64,000 nt of DNA from Xylanivirga thermophila (GTDB lineage Bacteria > Bacillota > Clostridia > Caldicoprobacterales > Xylanivirgaceae), in contig NZ_RXHQ01000014.1 in the NCBI RefSeq assembly GCF_004138105.1, positions 1 through 64,000 of the forward strand, written 5' to 3'. The position numbers and the translations under genes were made by a program. Below are positions 50,722 through 58,705 of the stretch, piece after piece (position 1 is the first letter of the stretch; each line of letters begins with the position of its first letter). The notes under the pieces are model-generated. The model made no database searches, was not told the DNA's origin, and was given only the letters and a program-made list of their open reading frames with translations.

Positions 50722-51566
50722 TGGAACTAAATTTTATAGAAATTCTCAAGGTCATTTTCCTTGGTATCGTGGAAGGAATCACAGAATGGTTACCAATCAG
50801 CAGTACCGGACATATGTTGCTTGTCGACGAATTAATTACTCTAAATATGAGTGAAGCGTTTAAGGAAATGTTCTTTGTAGTGATACAGCTTGGAGCGATT
50901 TTAGCGGTTGTAGTAAGGTTTTGGAACGAGATGTTTCCATTCCAGTTCAAAGATAAAACTCAGCCGATTGTAAAAAAGGACACTTTTTCGCTCTGGTTTA
51001 AGGTGGTCGTCGCCTGTATTCCAGGGGCTATTGTAACCCTCCTCTTTGATGACTATATTGAAGCACATTTCCATACCCCGGTTGTGATTGCCTCAACCTT
51101 AATTTTATATGGTATTGCATTTATTGTAATTGAAGTATGGAATAAAAAACGCGTGCCAAGCATACGCCACTTATCCGATATTACCTATAAAACTGCCTTG
51201 ATAATTGGATTGTTTCAGGTGCTATCCATTATCCCCGGCACATCACGATCCGGTGCAACCATTGTCGGTGCATTACTAATTGGTGTGTCAAGAGTTGCAG
51301 CAGCAGAATTTACTTTTTTCCTTGCTGTACCTGTGATGTTTGGGCTAAGTGCACTGAAAATATTAAAATTTGGGTTTGCTTTTACAGGTATAGAAACCCT
51401 AACGCTGGGGCTTGGCATGACGGTAGCATTTTTAGTGTCAGTACTTGTAATCAAATTTTTGATGAGTTATATCAAAAAACATGACTTTAAGGTATTTGGT
51501 TGGTATCGAATTTTGATCGGAATAATTGTATTTCTTTATTTTGGGTTTGGTACATTTATTAGATGA
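50721..51566 (+). CDS. bcrD: undecaprenyl-diphosphatase (UppP/BacA family)
   Basis: The 281-residue membrane protein has the two UppP motifs, EGITEWLPISSTGH at about residues 18-31 and PGTSRSGATIVG in the second half, with the catalytic Glu, Ser and Arg. It regenerates undecaprenyl phosphate and so relieves bacitracin, which traps the diphosphate. It is the last gene of the bcr operon and corresponds to bcrD. Confidence 0.93.
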   Translation: MELNFIEILKVIFLGIVEGITEWLPISSTGHMLLVDELITLNMSEAFKEMFFVVIQLGAILAVVVRFWNEMFPFQFKDKTQPIVKKDTFSLWFKVVVACIPGAIVTLLFDDYIEAHFHTPVVIASTLILYGIAFIVIEVWNKKRVPSIRHLSDITYKTALIIGLFQVLSIIPGTSRSGATIVGALLIGVSRVAAAEFTFFLAVPVMFGLSALKILKFGFAFTGIETLTLGLGMTVAFLVSVLVIKFLMSYIKKHDFKVFGWYRILIGIIVFLYFGFGTFIR

Positions 51567-51693
51567 ACATTAGGGGTTGGGCGATAGCTCCAAACATATA
51601 TTTCTGTGTATCTTTGTGTATTATAGGAACTCACTATTAAATCCCTATGATTTAAAATCTATTAATTTTAAATCAGCATAAATAGCAAGTATC

Positions 51694-51733
51694 ACCCGCC
51701 GAATAAAAAAAACGGCGCTTTGGCGGGTCTTTC
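51694..51733 (+). terminator. hairpin after the bcr operon
   Basis: ACCCGCC (51694-51700) pairs with GGCGGGT (51722-51728), followed by CTTTCTC, with a small CGCCG/CGGCG stem inside. It probably ends the bcr transcript. Confidence 0.55.
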
Positions 51734-51756
51734 TCTATGCCCGGATCTTCTAAAGC

Positions 51757-51791
51757 AACCCTCCAAACCCGTGAAGTTTGGGGGGGTTTTT
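51757..51791 (+). terminator. intrinsic terminator
   Basis: AACCCTCCAAAC pairs with GTTTGGGGGGGTT and runs into TTTTT. It is a strong terminator isolating the bcr cargo from the ICE genes on the right. Confidence 0.8.
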
Positions 51792-51965
51792 CATGTGTTG
51801 GTCAATGCATACCGCACCGCTGCGCATCTGCTGCAGCGACATTAGGTTATCTACATAACCCATATTTACATAGGTGATTCGTTAAAAAAAGCCTATATTT
51901 CTCAACGGAGAAGTATGCCTATCAATACGAACCAACAGAACAGATAAAACATGAATTAATGTATA

Positions 51966-52009
51966 AGAGCGTACAAACGGACTTTTTTGTCTGTGGGTAT
52001 GCTCTTTTT
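51966..52009 (+). promoter_or_regulatory. hairpin/U-tract leader of the sigma-like gene
   Basis: AGAGCGTAC pairs with GTATGCTCT, with ACGGAC/GTCTGT inside, followed by TTTTTG. The leader ends about 90 bp before the ATG at 52097. The 51792-51965 part shows no gene. Confidence 0.6.
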
Positions 52010-52096
52010 GTTTTCCACCGCATAACGCCTCGGTGCCGGTCACCGCCTCTTGTCCTTCGTTTTCAATCACATTTTGAAAATTTGGAGGACAAGCAT

Positions 52097-52510
52097 ATGT
52101 CAGAGAACAAAAAATATACAATCGTAGTAAAACGGCAGCGTGTAGAGGTTAGCGAGGCCGTCTACCGTGCCTATCATAAAGAGCGGGAAGCGGAGCGTTA
52201 TCAGAGTAAGCTTATCCGCCAGAACGAGTTGTCGCTGGAACGCTTCAGGGAGGACGGTGTCAATATTGATTACCTCATAGTCCGTGTTCAGCCGGACATC
52301 GTGGACAAGCTCATTCATCAGGAAAAGCTGGAGGCTCTGTGGAGCGCTCTTCAATCTTTGTCGGAGGATGAACGCTTGCTCATTGATGAAATATTTTTCA
52401 ATGAGAAAAGCAAGTCACAAGTTGCCAGAAGTATTGGAGTAAACCAATCTACGGTCAGCCGCAGGCTCTCAAAAATTCTGTCTAAGCTAAAAAACTTGAT
52501 GGAAATTTAA
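52097..52510 (+). CDS. sigma-70 region-4-like regulator
   Basis: The 137-residue protein starts MSENKKYTIVVKRQRVEVSE and ends in a sigma region-4 HTH (LSEDERLLIDEIFFNEKSKSQVARSIGVNQSTVSRRLSKILSKL). It has no region 2, so it probably acts as a DNA-binding regulator rather than a full sigma factor. Such proteins commonly sit near the recombinases of clostridial elements. GGAGG precedes ATG 52097. Confidence 0.85.
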   Translation: MSENKKYTIVVKRQRVEVSEAVYRAYHKEREAERYQSKLIRQNELSLERFREDGVNIDYLIVRVQPDIVDKLIHQEKLEALWSALQSLSEDERLLIDEIFFNEKSKSQVARSIGVNQSTVSRRLSKILSKLKNLMEI

Positions 52511-52526
52511 TTTTTTAGCGCATAGC

Positions 52527-52567
52527 TCCCCTCACTTTTTCCTTTATAGAAGTGAGGGGGATTTTTT
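52527..52567 (+). terminator. intrinsic terminator after the sigma-like gene
   Basis: TCCCCTCACTT pairs with AAGTGAGGGGGA and is followed by T6. Confidence 0.9.
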
Positions 52568-52639
52568 ATCTCTCTTATGTTCCTTGAAAAACACCGAAGT
52601 CATTTGGTCATATCCAGTAGCTTAGATACATTAGCTGTT

Positions 52640-53105
52640 CAGCTCCGATGAGGGGAAAGCGGCTTTGGAGGACACGCCAAGACCATCTGCGGATAGATCA
52701 GAACTATCCGTAAACACGATAGCATCAAAGATGCCGAGCGAAAAATGTCCGTCCATAAAGCAATCTGTGGTAGATTGCCCCGCCATGACCTGAACAGCCT
52801 ACAATGATACTTCCGCATAGCCACAGACATCGCAATGGGTGCGGTCGCCGGAGAACCCGGTGGGGGTGAGAGTCCCATGACAGCCAATAACCAAGGCTGG
52901 TTTAAGCTGACTGCCCAAAGGACGAAATCGTCCTTATGCCGCAGGCAATCTGCCTGTGGTGTTCTGCTTCGGGGAGTAGTGTCGAATAGAAGCAGCAGAA
53001 AACGAAGAACAAGAGTTTTGTTATACCAGAAACTATGGGGACAGCCGACCTGTGGGTATACCCGGTCAAATTCGGCGGCTGTCCTTATCCTTGTGGTATA
53101 ACAAC
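52640..53105 (+). ncRNA. candidate structured RNA upstream of the recombinase module
   Basis: This 460-bp non-coding region is rich in stems: GGACG-AAAT-CGTCC, CCGCAGGCA/TGCCTGTGG, and a large nested hairpin TTGTTATACCA (53018-53028)/TGGTATAACAA (53094-53104) with GGACAGCCG (53039-53047)/CGGCTGTCC (53076-53084) inside. A GGGGGTGAGAGTCCC stretch recalls group II intron domain I but no domain V is seen. It ends right before the RBS of the MazF-like gene, so it could be a long leader, a recombination site region or an RNA of its own. Confidence 0.5.
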
Positions 53106-53132
53106 CAATTTCACGCAAAGGAGGAATGCGAA

Positions 53133-53513
53133 ATGCGTATTTACAAAGGCGATATATTCTACGCCGATTTAACCCCTGTGGTTGGCTGTGAGCAGGGCGG
53201 CATCCGACCGGTACTGATTATCCAAAATGATATTGGAAACCGCTACAGTCCCACCGTTATCGTGGCCGCTATCACCAGCCGCACCGAAAAAAACCACCTG
53301 CCCACCCATATCCAACTGTGCAGCCAGCAGTATGGGCTGCGGCAGAATTCCCTTGTGCTTTTGGAGCAGGTGCGAACCATTGACCGTTCCCGCTTGCGTG
53401 AGTACATAGGCCATTTGAGCGAACCACAGATGCAGCAGGTCAATGAAGCCTTAGCCGTAAGCTTCGGTCTGGATGCCCTGCTGCCGGAACCGCAAATGAG
53501 CCTGAGCTTGTAA
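53133..53513 (+). CDS. PemK/MazF-family toxin-like protein
   Basis: The 126-residue protein has the MazF fold signatures: YKGDIFYADLTPVVGCEQGGIRPVLIIQND at the start (in part), TVIVAAITSR and LVLLEQVRTIDRSRL, with the catalytic Arg and Thr/Ser in place. MazF cuts mRNA. No antitoxin gene lies beside it; the next gene encodes a recombinase-like protein. It is either an orphan or tamed regulator, or the antitoxin is elsewhere. Confidence 0.88.
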   Translation: MRIYKGDIFYADLTPVVGCEQGGIRPVLIIQNDIGNRYSPTVIVAAITSRTEKNHLPTHIQLCSQQYGLRQNSLVLLEQVRTIDRSRLREYIGHLSEPQMQQVNEALAVSFGLDALLPEPQMSLSL

Positions 53514-53528
53514 AAGGAGGTATTTTTT

Positions 53529-53900
53529 ATGGACAAGAAATCCGCTTGGATTTACTGCCGCATCGATGCGCCGGAGGATGTACATGGCGCTTTGAAAGGA
53601 CAATACGAAAGATTAGAAACCTATGCCGCACAGATGGGCTTTACCGTTGTCGGCTCTTCGCAGGATTTAGGCAGTGGTCTAAACTTTGACCGCTCCGGCC
53701 TGCAGGCTGTTCTGGAATCAGCAAAAGCCGGGAGCTTTCAGATTCTGTTGGTGGATTCGGTGAGCCGAATCGGGCGGGATATGAAAAAGACAATAGCATT
53801 TATTCAAACAATTAGCGGCTGCGGTATCAGCATTTACTCCCCGATGGAGGGAGAAATCAAGCTGTCTGATTTTATGAGGCCGCCGTTTCAATTGCGATAG
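53529..53900 (+). CDS. resolvase-domain protein lacking the catalytic serine
   Basis: The 123-residue protein is a lone serine-recombinase N-terminal domain (WIYCRIDAPEDVHGALKGQ, DLGSGLNFDRSGLQAVLESA, ILLVDSVSRIGRDMKKT). The catalytic block normally reads Y-x-R-V-S; here it reads YCRIDAP, with no Ser at that position. It also lacks the DNA-binding half. I infer a non-catalytic partner or regulator of the full recombinases downstream. Confidence 0.85.
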   Translation: MDKKSAWIYCRIDAPEDVHGALKGQYERLETYAAQMGFTVVGSSQDLGSGLNFDRSGLQAVLESAKAGSFQILLVDSVSRIGRDMKKTIAFIQTISGCGISIYSPMEGEIKLSDFMRPPFQLR

Positions 53901-53911
53901 GAGGAAATGCT

Positions 53912-54067
53912 ATGACGAAAACAGAACCAGTAAACGAAGTCCGTTATTTAATGGCGCACAACTTCCTCACCTATCTTCTGGAGCAGGGCAAAATTACTCA
54001 GGAAGAATTTCAGATTGCAGACCAATTCGTGGTCGAAAAGTACAAGCCGAGGCTCCGGATTATTTAG
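53912..54067 (+). CDS. small SHOCT-like protein
   Basis: A 51-residue protein (MTKTEPVNEVRYLMAHNFLTYLLEQGKITQEEF...) with the short helical SHOCT-like pattern L-x-x-G-x-I-T-x-E-E-F. It has a GGAGG site and fits tightly after the resolvase-domain gene. Similar mini-proteins accompany recombinase clusters in Clostridia. Confidence 0.7.
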   Translation: MTKTEPVNEVRYLMAHNFLTYLLEQGKITQEEFQIADQFVVEKYKPRLRII

Positions 54068-54191
54068 TGGATTATGTGATAGCTTTCCCTGCATCTCTGT
54101 GGTAGTGTATGTGCTAATACCCAAGGGGTATTGAACTTACACGAAAGGAGCTGTCACACATGAAAATACGAAAACCAAAGGAGGTGCCGCC

Positions 54192-55766
54192 ATGCCACAG
54201 GTACAGGTTATCGAACCGGTAAATTCCATTTACCGATATTCACCGCCCAAGCTGCGTGTCTGCGCCTACGCCAGAGTCAGCAGTGACTCCGCCGATCAGC
54301 TAAATTCCTTTTCCGTGCAGATGGAGCATTACACTTCCCTGATTGCCGAAAATGACGAATGGGAGCTGGTGGACATCTATGCCGATGAGGGCATTACCGG
54401 AACCCGGTCGGACAAGCGGGAGGAATTCCAGCGGATGCTTTCCGACTGCAGAAAGGGCAAAATCGACCGCATCCTTGTGAAATCCGTTTCCCGGTTTGCG
54501 AGGAACATTCATGACTGCCTCTCCACCGTCCGAGAGCTGAAAGCCCTCGGTGTAGAGGTGGAATTTGAGGAAGATGGTATCAAGACAGCGGATATGCACG
54601 ATGAGATGATGATTGGAGCCTTCAGCTCCATCGCCCAAGAGGAATCCACCTCCATCTCTAACAATATGCGCTGGAGCTACGCTCGTAGGATGCAAAACGG
54701 AAATTTCACTTGTTGCTGCCCACCCTACGGATACGATCTTATAAACAACATACTGATTCCAAATCCCAAGGAAGCACCGATGGTGCGAAGAATATTCGGA
54801 AGCTACCTATCCGGCAAGAGCATGGAGCAGATAGCCAGTGAGCTGAACGCAGATGGCATCCCCTGCAAAAATGGAGAGGTAAAATGGCTGTATACCGCTG
54901 TCAGCTATATTCTCAAAAGCGAGCGTTACATCGGTGATGCCCTGCTGCAGAAATCCTACACCACCGACACCATGCCCTTTCAAACCAAGCGCAACAAGGG
55001 CGAGCGTGACCGCTATTACATCACCGGTTCCCATGAACCGATTATCAGCCGGTCGGAGTTTGAGCAGGCACAGCGGCTGATGAAAGCCCGTAACTCCCTT
55101 TATCCAAACAAGGGGCGTGGCAGGCAATACACTTTCTCACAGAAAATTCGATGTGGCAAATGCGGTACGAATTTCTCCCGCAGGGTGACCAATGGAAAAA
55201 CCTATTGGGTATGCCACAGGCACTTCCGCAGCAAGGAGCTTTGCGAAATCCGTCAAATCCGGGAAGATGCCATCATGCAGGCGTTCATCCGAATGTACAA
55301 CAAGTTAAAACAGAACAGCCGCTATATTCTCTCCTCCGCTTTAAACGAGCTGATGGATCTCAAATCCAAAATCACCATGAGCGATGTAAAAGTCGGAAGC
55401 ATCAATAAGGAAATAGCGGAACTCACCAAGCAGAGTCTGGTACTGAATCGTCTCAGGACGAAAGGTTACATGGACTCTGCTGTTTTTATGCAGAAAAACA
55501 ATGAAATCAACCAGCAGCTCGATTTGCTCAAGCGAAACCGCCGCAGACTGCTGGAAAGCGATGCGGACGATGAGATGATTTCCGACTGCAAGCTATTGAT
55601 TGAGCTGATGGAACAGGGATCGCCGTACCTGACTGCTTTTGATGAAGCCCTATTTCACAGCATTGTCAATCAGATCGTTGTCACCGAGCAGGATAAACTC
55701 AAATTCTGCCTGATCGGTGGTCTTGCCTTTACCGAGCAGCTGCCCAAGGAGGTGTTCGGACGATGA
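54192..55766 (+). CDS. large serine recombinase 1
   Basis: The 524-residue protein has a resolvase domain with the catalytic block VCAYARVSSDS near residue 30, EGITGTRSDKREEFQRML and KSVSRFARN, then a recombinase domain and a zinc ribbon (IRCGKCGTNF ... WVCHRHF), then a coiled-coil region. It matches TndX-like integrases and should cut att sites. GGAGG precedes ATG 54192. It overlaps the next gene by 4 bp. Confidence 0.93.
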   Translation: MPQVQVIEPVNSIYRYSPPKLRVCAYARVSSDSADQLNSFSVQMEHYTSLIAENDEWELVDIYADEGITGTRSDKREEFQRMLSDCRKGKIDRILVKSVSRFARNIHDCLSTVRELKALGVEVEFEEDGIKTADMHDEMMIGAFSSIAQEESTSISNNMRWSYARRMQNGNFTCCCPPYGYDLINNILIPNPKEAPMVRRIFGSYLSGKSMEQIASELNADGIPCKNGEVKWLYTAVSYILKSERYIGDALLQKSYTTDTMPFQTKRNKGERDRYYITGSHEPIISRSEFEQAQRLMKARNSLYPNKGRGRQYTFSQKIRCGKCGTNFSRRVTNGKTYWVCHRHFRSKELCEIRQIREDAIMQAFIRMYNKLKQNSRYILSSALNELMDLKSKITMSDVKVGSINKEIAELTKQSLVLNRLRTKGYMDSAVFMQKNNEINQQLDLLKRNRRRLLESDADDEMISDCKLLIELMEQGSPYLTAFDEALFHSIVNQIVVTEQDKLKFCLIGGLAFTEQLPKEVFGR

Positions 55767-56626
55767 ATAAAAACCGATACCTTCCTTTCGGCTATCACAT
55801 TCAAAACGGTACGCTGTGCATTCATGAAGCGGAAGCCACTGTGGTACGGCAAGTTTTTGAGGATTACCAAGCCGGGAAATCCTATCGCCGGATTGCCGAA
55901 AGCCTCACAGCCAAAGGCATCCCCTATATGGAGAATCGCACCGACTGGAATAAGCACAGGGTCAAGCGTATGCTGGAGAATTCACGTTACTGCGGCAGTG
56001 ATGATTTCCCGCAGATTATCCCTGCCGACACGTTCGGGGCTGTAGCCGCCCTAATCGGGCAGAAAAGCCAAGGGGAGCCTTTATCCAAGGAACTGGACAG
56101 CATCCGCAGTAAGGCGATTTGTGGGGTTTGTGGAGCCAAGTACACAAGGGATGGCAGAAGCAAGAAGTATGAAGCGTGGTGCTGCTCCGCTGAGGGGCGC
56201 ATCACACCCAAGCGCATCACTGACCAAGCCCTGCTGGAGAGCGTAACCGCAATCTTGAATATCATCATCAGTGAGCCGAGCCTGCTGGAGCTTCCTTTAC
56301 CGCATAGGGAGAACTATTCCCTCGATGTTGCCCGGACAGAAAACCAAATCAACCGGGAGCTTGAAAAAAGCGAGGTGGACAGCGACTACATCAAGTTGCT
56401 GATATTCGGCTGTGCCGCCGCAAAATATGAGGCCTGCCCTGACAGGGAGCCGGAATACTTAACCCGCCGGTTGCTGGCGATATTTGAGCAACAGCCGCCG
56501 CTGGATGCTTTTTCGGTACGGATGTTTGAGGACACCGTCAAACAGGTGGTCATTGATTCGGACGGCAGCCTGGGGCTGCGAATGATCAACGGAAAGCTGA
56601 TTCAAAATCAAGCAGGAAAGGAGTAA
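55763..56626 (+). CDS. serine recombinase-like protein without a catalytic domain
   Basis: The 287-residue protein starts directly in the recombinase DNA-binding domain (GTLCIHEAEATVVRQVFEDYQAGKSYRRIAESL, in part) and continues with a zinc ribbon (AICGVCGAKYTRDG) and a C-terminal region. The 120-residue resolvase catalytic domain is absent, and no frameshift explains this. It can probably bind att DNA or the other recombinases but not cut. Confidence 0.88.
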   Translation: MNKNRYLPFGYHIQNGTLCIHEAEATVVRQVFEDYQAGKSYRRIAESLTAKGIPYMENRTDWNKHRVKRMLENSRYCGSDDFPQIIPADTFGAVAALIGQKSQGEPLSKELDSIRSKAICGVCGAKYTRDGRSKKYEAWCCSAEGRITPKRITDQALLESVTAILNIIISEPSLLELPLPHRENYSLDVARTENQINRELEKSEVDSDYIKLLIFGCAAAKYEACPDREPEYLTRRLLAIFEQQPPLDAFSVRMFEDTVKQVVIDSDGSLGLRMINGKLIQNQAGKE

Positions 56627-56631
56627 CCGCC

Positions 56632-58281
56632 ATGCAAGCACAAACCATAACACCCGTACAGAAAAGGGTTGATGTAATCCCCGCCAATATTCTTTTAACC
56701 AAACCAAACGCCAGAAAGAGAAAGCTGCGTGTGGCGGCCTACTGTCGGGTCAGCACCGAACAGGAAGAACAGCAATCCAGCTACGCTGCGCAGATTGCTT
56801 ATTATACAGAGAAAATCAGCAAAAACAAGGATTGGGAGCTTGCCGGTATCTTTGCCGATGAGGGCATCACCGGAACCAGTGCCAAGAAGCGCACTGAGTT
56901 TCTCAAGCTCATGGCACTGTGCGAAAAGGGCAAAATCGACATGGTGCTGACCAAGTCCGTCTCCCGTTTTTCAAGAAACACGCTGGATGCCATTGGGTAT
57001 ATCCGGAAGCTCAAGGCAAAGGGCATCCCCATCATCTTTGAAAAAGAGGGCATCAACACGATGGAGATGGCCAGCGAAATGGCACTGTGCTTCCTCAGCG
57101 GCTTTGCGCAGGCAGAAAGCGAATCCATCAGCCGCAACGTCACATGGGGCAAACGCCAGAGCTTTAAAAGCGGAAAGGTGCCATTTCAATATTCCCGCAT
57201 TTTAGGTTACGAAAAAGGCGAGGACGGTCAGCCAAAGATTGTGCCGGAGGAAGCGGAAATCGTCAAACGGATTTTCCGAAGCTATTACTCAGGTGCAAGC
57301 ATCGGAAAGATAAAGAAATCTCTGGAGGCTGATAAAATCCTCACGCCCACCAGCAAGGAGGAATGGTCGCCGGGAGTGATCCAGTATATGCTTCGAAACG
57401 AGCGCTACATCGGGGATGCCCTACTGCAGAAAACCTATGTGGTGGACTGCCTAACCAAGGAAACCCGTAAAAACAATGGTGAAATCCCGCAGTATTATGT
57501 AACCGGAAATCATGAGCCGATTATTTCAAGGGATTTATTCAACCTTGTGCAGGAGGAAATCGCACGGAGAGCCGGTAAGCGAAAGGTGGCCAGAAAAGCT
57601 GTGAAAACCGAGAAAGGAAAATACAGCAGCAAATACGCCCTGACCGAGCTTCTCTGCTGCGTTGAATGCGGCACTCAGTACCGCAGGGTTACTTGGGCGA
57701 GAAATGGTAAGAAAAAGGTGGTCTGGCGTTGCATCAACCGCTTGGAATACGGCACGAAATACTGCAAGGAATCGCCTACCATAGAGGAAAGTCGCCTACA
57801 CCAAGCCATTATCACCGCCCTGAACCGGCTGGATGAGGATAAAGCCGATGTTATCGAAACCCTCAAGGCAGGCCTGCAGCTGGCCATTGGTTCACAGGAT
57901 GATGACAGCTTCAATGAAGCGGCTGTCCAAAACCGCATCGCCGAGCTGCAAAGCGTGATGATGGATTTAGTGGGACTCAGCTCCAAATCCAGTGCCGGTG
58001 CGGATTATTTCGATGCCAAGTTTGAAGAAATCGCTGCGGAGATAAAAGGGTTGCAGGGGCAGCTTGGAGAACACCAAGAACAAACCATGCTCGCTCAAAA
58101 TACACAGGCACGAATCCACGAGCTGCTTTACATGATGGAAACCACCGATCTCAGCCTGAAAGAATATCGGGAGGATGTGGTTAAGGCTGTGATTGATAAG
58201 GTAGAGGTACTATCGGCAGATCGTATCTGGATTACCTTTAAGGGGAATACGGAAATGGGGCAGGAACTGCCGGGTGAATAA
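56632..58281 (+). CDS. large serine recombinase 2
   Basis: The 549-residue protein has AAYCRVSTEQEEQQSS with the catalytic serine near residue 42, EGITGTSAKKRTEFLKLM and KSVSRFSRNTLDAIGYIR, a recombinase domain, a zinc ribbon (CCVECGTQYRR ... WRCINR) and a long coiled coil. It is a full-length TndX/Tn4451-type enzyme and, with recombinase 1, is the likely integrase. GGAGTAACC precedes ATG 56632. Confidence 0.93.
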   Translation: MQAQTITPVQKRVDVIPANILLTKPNARKRKLRVAAYCRVSTEQEEQQSSYAAQIAYYTEKISKNKDWELAGIFADEGITGTSAKKRTEFLKLMALCEKGKIDMVLTKSVSRFSRNTLDAIGYIRKLKAKGIPIIFEKEGINTMEMASEMALCFLSGFAQAESESISRNVTWGKRQSFKSGKVPFQYSRILGYEKGEDGQPKIVPEEAEIVKRIFRSYYSGASIGKIKKSLEADKILTPTSKEEWSPGVIQYMLRNERYIGDALLQKTYVVDCLTKETRKNNGEIPQYYVTGNHEPIISRDLFNLVQEEIARRAGKRKVARKAVKTEKGKYSSKYALTELLCCVECGTQYRRVTWARNGKKKVVWRCINRLEYGTKYCKESPTIEESRLHQAIITALNRLDEDKADVIETLKAGLQLAIGSQDDDSFNEAAVQNRIAELQSVMMDLVGLSSKSSAGADYFDAKFEEIAAEIKGLQGQLGEHQEQTMLAQNTQARIHELLYMMETTDLSLKEYREDVVKAVIDKVEVLSADRIWITFKGNTEMGQELPGE

Positions 58282-58290
58282 AAATGGCAG

Positions 58291-58326
58291 GAGAAGCCGC
58301 CACAAAGCTGGCGGCATTTCTCTTTT
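58291..58326 (+). terminator. intrinsic terminator of the recombinase operon
   Basis: AGAAGCCGCC and GGCGGCATTTCT form a stem around ACAAAGCT, followed by CTTTT. After it the DNA turns AT-rich, so the element's right end may lie between here and 58460. Confidence 0.75.
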
Positions 58327-58464
58327 GGACAGAATTTCTGCTATATTTCAATCCGTTTCACCATAATACTGTGAATATTTCCATAATTTATACGGATTTA
58401 ATTGCTTTGTTCGCTGTGACGATATATAATATATACAATATTTAATTGGCAAAGGATAGTTTTA

Positions 58465-58644
58465 ATGGACTATATGACAGCGAAAGAAGCAGCGGAAAAA
58501 TGGGCAATCACTCCACGCCGGGTACAGGTGCTTTGCGCACAGAGAAAAATACCGGGCGCTATTCGGTTTGGGGTTACTTGGGCGATACCCAACGATGCGG
58601 TGAAGCCCAAAGATGGTCGATATAATAAAAACAAGACAGAATAG
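58465..58644 (+). CDS. MerR-like small HTH protein
   Basis: The 59-residue protein (MDYMTAKEAAEKWAITPRRVQVLC...TWAIPNDAVKPKDGR) is a paralogue of the product at 48101 and shares the same HTH plus W-x-I-P tail. Being directly behind the recombinases, it could be a directionality factor for excision, or a regulator of the ABC-3C genes that follow. The ribosome site (AAAGGATAG) is only fair. Confidence 0.75.
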   Translation: MDYMTAKEAAEKWAITPRRVQVLCAQRKIPGAIRFGVTWAIPNDAVKPKDGRYNKNKTE

Positions 58645-58705
58645 AACAGCTTGATGTTACTAATAAATTGAGCGGTTAGAATATTTTTGTGGAGGGAGTG
58701 ACATC

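Noticed and set aside
52097-52510. Full sigma factor
   Set aside because: Only region 4 is recognisable; region 2, needed for core binding and -10 recognition, is missing.
52830-52960. Group II intron
   Set aside because: GTGCG and GGGTGAGAGTCCC recall a 5' intron end, but no domain V, no maturase and no clear exon junction are present; kept only as an alternative for the structured region.
52639-53118. Reverse-strand 159-codon frame and forward frame at 52835 in the structured region
   Set aside because: Both cross perfect hairpins, have no ribosome site and look like translations of a non-coding block.
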